This document shows positions 32,949 to 36,078 of a stretch of DNA of 36,078 bases, piece by piece (within the stretch, counting starts at the first letter, position 1; every line of letters starts with the position of its first letter). The translations under genes were made by a program, and so were the position numbers. Source of the stretch: Pseudomonadota bacterium (GTDB lineage: Bacteria; Pseudomonadota; Alphaproteobacteria; Rhizobiales; Rhizobiaceae); NCBI GenBank assembly GCA_023387775.1, contig JAEWHN010000377.1, forward strand, positions 1-36,078, given 5' to 3'. Under the pieces are notes generated by a model, which worked only from the letters and a program-made list of their open reading frames with translations, did not search any database and was not told where the DNA came from.

Positions 32949-33344
32949 ATGAAGAAGGGCTACAAGGACCTCCTGGACGAAGCGAATGCCCAGATCGAGG
33001 CGGTCTCGCCGGAACAGGCAGCGCCCCTCCTAAACGATCCCAACACCGTCTTCGTCGACCTGCGCGATCCGCGCGAACTGCAGCGAGAGGGGCAAATTCC
33101 CGGTGCCGAGCATTGCCCTCGCGGCATGCTCGAATTCTGGATCGATCCCGAAAGCCCCTACCACAAGCCGATCTTCTCATCCGGCAAGAGCTTCGTCTTC
33201 TTCTGCGCCGGCGGCTGGCGCTCCGCGCTTGCCACCAAGACCGCGCAGGACATGGGGCTCGAACCGGTCAAGCATATCCTTGGCGGCTTCGCGGCATGGA
33301 AGCAGGCGGGGCTGCCCGTGGTTATGCCGGATAGGAAAGGCTGA
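32949..33344 (+). CDS. Rhodanese-like domain protein
   Basis: The 131-residue single-domain protein has 'VFVDLRDPRELQREGQIPGA' and the active-site loop 'FFCAGGWRS' with Cys86, plus the closing 'GGFAAWKQAGLPV'. It should carry persulfide sulfur on Cys86; the physiological donor and acceptor are unknown. A GGGAG site precedes the ATG. It converges on the alpha/beta hydrolase with 10 bp between stops. Confidence 0.93.
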   Translation: MKKGYKDLLDEANAQIEAVSPEQAAPLLNDPNTVFVDLRDPRELQREGQIPGAEHCPRGMLEFWIDPESPYHKPIFSSGKSFVFFCAGGWRSALATKTAQDMGLEPVKHILGGFAAWKQAGLPVVMPDRKG

Positions 33345-33354
33345 GCCGATCGCT

Positions 33355-34266
33355 TCAGTGCGATGGCGCCGGCTGCGATACCTGTGTGACGAAGTCGACC
33401 ACCTGATCGACGACGGCGGGGTCGGACAGGATGCGCCGGTGACCAAGGCCATCGGCCCAGAGCAGCCGAACATGGTCGCCCGCTGCCGCCAGCGCTCGCG
33501 CATCGTCGGCCGGAACTTCGGCATCGTCCGGCGCGTGCACGACCAGCGTCGGGGTATTTAGCCGGGCAAGCTGCTTTGCGCCTGTGAAATGCGCAAGCCC
33601 GTGGCCCGAAAGGCTCCTGACGCGACCGTCCACCGCAGAGGCCGAGCGGCCGCCAAGGTTCACCTGCCGGCGAAAGCTTTCGAACACTTGCGAAAGCGAG
33701 TTCGGCGTCGCGATCATGACCAGCCGCCGCGTGTCGAGCGGCGCGATGCCATCCACCGCGCCTGCCGTGGCATTCGCCGCAACCGCTCCGCCGAAGGAGT
33801 GACCAATGACCGCGTCGAAGGGGCCGAACCAGTCGCCCGCGGCGCGCGCGGCAGCCACTGCGCTAACCAGGTTCAATCGCCGGCCGGGCGAAGCGCCATG
33901 GCCGGGCAGGTCGAGCGAGATGACGCGGAAACCGGCGGCGCGGCAACTTTCGATCAGTGCGCGCATATATTCGGTGCGCGAGCGCCAGCCATGAATAACC
34001 AGCACCGTACCGGCCGCCGAACGCCCTTCCTCCGGGCGGAACTCGTGCACCGCAACGCAGTCCCGGCCCACTTTCAGCCGGTGGTGACGCGCCTCGGCCA
34101 TCAGGTCGGCAGCGCGTTCAACCGCCTTCCGCTCGCCCTCGCTCAGCGCCTTGGGATTGGGCGTGCGGCAGAAAAGCTCGAAACCGACATGCCCGCCAAG
34201 GCGCGGCGCAACAAGCTCCGCGGCGCCGAAAACGCCCCGGATGACCTTCAGCGCGATTGGTGCCAT
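33355..34266 (-). CDS. Alpha/beta hydrolase
   Basis: The 303-residue product has the oxyanion region 'VIHGWRSRTEYM' (90-101), the nucleophile elbow GHSFGG with Ser157, an acid in 'HAPDDAEVP' (about 247-248) and His276 in 'GLGHRRIL', so the triad is complete. The first 80 residues form an extension before the fold. The substrate is unknown. It starts 47 bp from the divergent MarR gene, and a tandem palindrome lies between them, so it is the likely target of that regulator. Confidence 0.9.
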   Translation of the reverse strand: MAPIALKVIRGVFGAAELVAPRLGGHVGFELFCRTPNPKALSEGERKAVERAADLMAEARHHRLKVGRDCVAVHEFRPEEGRSAAGTVLVIHGWRSRTEYMRALIESCRAAGFRVISLDLPGHGASPGRRLNLVSAVAAARAAGDWFGPFDAVIGHSFGGAVAANATAGAVDGIAPLDTRRLVMIATPNSLSQVFESFRRQVNLGGRSASAVDGRVRSLSGHGLAHFTGAKQLARLNTPTLVVHAPDDAEVPADDARALAAAGDHVRLLWADGLGHRRILSDPAVVDQVVDFVTQVSQPAPSH

Positions 34267-34285
34267 ATTATCAATCCATCGAAAG

Positions 34286-34319
34286 GTTCAAACATGAACA
34301 CAATAGTTCAATCATGAAC
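34286..34319. promoter_or_regulatory. Tandem MarR-type operator, two GTTCA-N4-TGAAC palindromes
   Basis: Two 14-bp sites, 34286-34299 and 34306-34319, have identical arms and are separated by 6 bp, giving 20 bp centre to centre, or about two helical turns. The second covers the marR start codon and the first lies 20 bp from the hydrolase start codon. Identical arms in both copies strongly suggest two regulator dimers binding the same DNA face. Confidence 0.75.
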
Positions 34320-34766
34320 AATAAGCAAGAACTACCCTGGGACAACCCGCGATTCCGCAACTGGGTGGCGGTGGCGCGCGCCTGCCATTCGGTGGAACGC
34401 GCCCTCGGCTCTGCGCTGGCGCCGCTAGACCTCAAGCCCGCGCAACTCGACGTTCTGATGAACCTTTATCGCCACCCCGGGCTTTCGCAGCACGAGCTTG
34501 CCCGCAAGCTGCTGGTGGGGCGCTCCAACATCACCATGCTGTTGCCGCAGCTCGAGAAACGGGACCTGCTGCGCCGCGAAGGCGACGGCAAGGACAAGCG
34601 CATTCTGCGGCTTTCACTGACACCCACCGGTGCGGCGCTGCTGATGGAGGCGCTGAAGATCTACATGTCGCTGGTCGACAAGGTCATGGACCAATCCACC
34701 CCTGACGAATGCGAATTGCTGGGCGACCACATGCGCCGAGTGATCGAAACCCTCAAGCCGGAATAG
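34314..34766 (+). CDS. MarR family transcriptional regulator
   Basis: The 150-residue product has the MarR winged-helix layout: 'LKPAQLDVLMNLYRHPGLSQ', recognition helix region 'KLLVGRSNITMLLPQLEKR' and wing 'DLLRREGDGKDKRILRLSLTPTG'. The ATG at 34314 lies inside the second palindrome and has no ribosome-binding sequence, so the mRNA may be leaderless or use an upstream start in the same frame (TTG 34257). Such regulators usually repress themselves and a divergent neighbour and are released by small aromatic or oxidising ligands. Here the neighbour is the alpha/beta hydrolase. It converges on the PPOX gene with 6 bp between stops. Confidence 0.92.
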   Translation: MNNKQELPWDNPRFRNWVAVARACHSVERALGSALAPLDLKPAQLDVLMNLYRHPGLSQHELARKLLVGRSNITMLLPQLEKRDLLRREGDGKDKRILRLSLTPTGAALLMEALKIYMSLVDKVMDQSTPDECELLGDHMRRVIETLKPE

Positions 34767-34772
34767 CCGGCC

Positions 34773-35384
34773 TCACCACATGCTGGTCTTGGCCCGTTCG
34801 GGCCATTCGCGGTCGTAGGCCTCGCCGTCGATGCGCGCCTTGCTGGTCACCGCCAGGATCTGGCCCGGCGTCGGCAGCGTGTTCGGGTCGACATGCTTTT
34901 CCGGGTTCCACAGCTCGGAACGGTGGATTGCCCGCGCGCACTGGAAATAGACGGCATCCACCGCAACCACCGTCACGGACCGCGCCGGCTTGCCCTCGAC
35001 GGTGAAGGAGGCGCAGAGCTCGGCATCGGTGGTGATGTGCGCGCGGCCGTTGACCCGCAGCGTCGTGCCGGAGCCGGGCACGAGGAACAAGAGCCCCACC
35101 CGCCCGTCACGGATGATGTTCTTCAGCGAATCGGCGCGATTGTTGCCGCGCCGGTCGGGCATCATCAGCGTGCGCTCGTCACGGATGCGCACGAAGCCGG
35201 CGAGATCGCCGCGCGGCGAGCAGTCCAGCCCCTCCGGCCCGCAGGTGGCGAGCGCCACGAAGGGGGAAGCCTCGATGAAGGCGGCATATTCGGGAATGAT
35301 GCGGTCGAGCTCCTTGACCAGCGACGTCTCGCCGGGAACGCCATAAAGTGCTTCGAGCTCCTCGACGGTGGTGATGATGGACAT
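34773..35384 (-). CDS. PPOX-type FMN-dependent flavoprotein (MSMEG_1061-like)
   Basis: The 203-residue product belongs to the pyridoxamine-phosphate-oxidase-like split-barrel family. It has 'FVALATCGPEGLDCSPRGD' near residues 42-60, 'MMPDRRGNNRADSLKNI' and 'VGLLFLVPGSGTTLRVNGRA', and a C-terminal 'FQCARAIHRSELWNPE', all typical of the FMN-binding subgroup. The reaction is unknown; the pattern differs from true PdxH. It is 68 bp downstream of the DUF971 gene on the same strand. Confidence 0.9.
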   Translation of the reverse strand: MSIITTVEELEALYGVPGETSLVKELDRIIPEYAAFIEASPFVALATCGPEGLDCSPRGDLAGFVRIRDERTLMMPDRRGNNRADSLKNIIRDGRVGLLFLVPGSGTTLRVNGRAHITTDAELCASFTVEGKPARSVTVVAVDAVYFQCARAIHRSELWNPEKHVDPNTLPTPGQILAVTSKARIDGEAYDREWPERAKTSMW

Positions 35385-35452
35385 GTCCCGAACCTCCCGT
35401 TTGCTCTCCCGCGCCTATTTCATCTCCATGACACCCCGGTGACGCCAGCCCG

Positions 35453-35803
35453 TCAACCGCGCGACAGCCCCTTGGCCTCCAACTCGGCCAGATAGCCGTT
35501 CCACCGCTGTTCCTTCTCGTGGCCCAGCGTGTGCAGGTAATCCCACGTGAAGATGCCGGTGTCGTGCCTGTCGTCGAAGGTGATGCGCACCGCGTAGTTG
35601 CCGATCGGCTCCATCTTCAGGATGGTCACGTCGCGCTTGCCGGGCACGGTCGTCCGCTGATCGGGCGAATGGCCCTGAACCTCGGCCGAAGGCGACAGCA
35701 CCCGCAGCAGCTCGGCCGAGAGCTCGAAGGGAGCGTGATTGGGGAATGTGACCGTCAGCGTCCTGCGATCCTTCGATACCCTGAGTTCCTTCGGCGCCGT
35801 CAT
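35453..35803 (-). CDS. DUF971 protein (gamma-butyrobetaine hydroxylase N-terminal-like)
   Basis: The 116-residue product is a stand-alone DUF971 domain: 'LTVTFPNHAPFELSAELLRV', then 'PIGNYAVRITFDDRHDTGIF' and 'WDYLHTLG'. In eukaryotes this fold is the N-terminal part of gamma-butyrobetaine hydroxylase; bacterial stand-alone versions have been linked by context to iron-sulfur or cofactor assembly. Here it is divergent from moaA (207 bp between starts), which encodes an iron-sulfur radical SAM enzyme. ATG 35803 gives the family start MTAPKELRV; the frame extends upstream without similarity. Confidence 0.9.
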   Translation of the reverse strand: MTAPKELRVSKDRRTLTVTFPNHAPFELSAELLRVLSPSAEVQGHSPDQRTTVPGKRDVTILKMEPIGNYAVRITFDDRHDTGIFTWDYLHTLGHEKEQRWNGYLAELEAKGLSRG

Positions 35804-36010
35804 GGTCCCACCCTTCCTGAATGCCTGCTTCTTCCCTACGCGCCTTGCGGCGATCCGCAAAGCGGCAAATCGCCGTTGCGCCAAAGCTCTGCATTGCGCC
35901 AACGGCATCGGGATTGTTACTGGCAGGCGTTATAGCCTATCTTGAATGACGAAGCCGACTATACGACATTCAAATCGCCGGCCCGGCACCGTTGGAGGAA
36001 ACGCAGTCGC

Positions 36011-36078
36011 ATGAACATGATCGATCCATTCGGCCGCACGATCACCTATCTGCGCGTCTCGGTCACCGACCGCTGCGA
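36011..36078 (+). CDS. moaA: GTP 3',8-cyclase MoaA, 5' fragment cut by window end
   Basis: Only 22 codons are visible: MNMIDPFGRTITYLRVSVTD followed by Arg and Cys. This is the highly conserved MoaA start; the Cys is the first ligand of the radical SAM iron-sulfur cluster (CxxxCxxC). The enzyme performs the first step of molybdenum cofactor synthesis. GGAGG at 35994-35998 is a little distant from ATG 36011; ATG 36017 is a second option. Confidence 0.9.
   Translation, partial: MNMIDPFGRTITYLRVSVTDRC

Noticed and set aside
34294..34317. Seven-codon upstream ORF overlapping the marR start by ATGA
   Set aside because: It has no ribosome-binding sequence and is fully explained by the two operator copies, each of which contains ATGAAC.

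Overview
The window is GC-rich, densely packed chromosomal DNA of an alphaproteobacterium, most likely a Rhizobiales member near Mesorhizobium/Phyllobacteriaceae. This is inferred from the very large coiled-coil protein at the left edge (it resembles the Rhizobiales growth-pole ring protein), the class II DAHP synthase, the malic enzyme with a phosphotransacetylase-like tail, the DUF2865 protein and the rpiA-DUF2059-gor-DAHP synthase order. No insertion sequence, phage gene, integrase, CRISPR array or rRNA was found. It reads as core genome, so I do not claim a hidden mobile or defence system.

Layout. 1-3492 (+): C-terminal part of a giant helical repeat protein, closed by a bidirectional terminator. 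3623-7704 (-): a four-gene lipid-transport operon (STAS-permease, ATPase, MCE protein, PqiC-like lipoprotein). 7781-8764 (+): enolase-superfamily epimerase (DgcA-type), overlapping tail to tail with an MFS transporter (8735-9952, -). 9953-10280: no recognised gene. 10281-11102 (-): LpxH-like metallophosphoesterase. 11223-12002 (+): SDR-like protein lacking the catalytic Tyr/Lys. 12169-14496 (+): malic enzyme. 14617-15765 (+): exported DUF2865 protein, overlapping the 3' end of gltX by 83 bp. 15683-23816 (-): long co-directional run: gltX, ABC exporter, GNAT, nadE, 3-methyladenine glycosylase-like protein, dgkA, DODA-type dioxygenase, GFA-family protein. 24157-25227 (+): diguanylate cyclase. 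25368-29659 (-): DAHP synthase, gor, DUF2059 protein, rpiA. 29820-30644 (+): gph and tRNA-Val(CAC). 30809-32686 (-): L,D-transpeptidase. 32949-34766: rhodanese (+), alpha/beta hydrolase (-) and a divergent MarR regulator (+). 34773-35803 (-): PPOX flavoprotein and DUF971 protein. 36011-end (+): 5' end of moaA.

How the genes fit together. Envelope themes recur: a putative polar-growth scaffold, an MCE phospholipid transporter, an L,D-transpeptidase, diacylglycerol kinase and an LpxH-like enzyme. Central metabolism is represented by malic enzyme, rpiA (pentose phosphate), DAHP synthase (uses erythrose 4-phosphate) and gor (uses NADPH). The clearest regulatory signal is a pair of identical-arm palindromes, exactly 20 bp apart, between the alpha/beta hydrolase and the MarR gene. 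The most structured protein signal is the two repeat periods (36 and 29 residues, differing by one heptad) in the left-edge protein.
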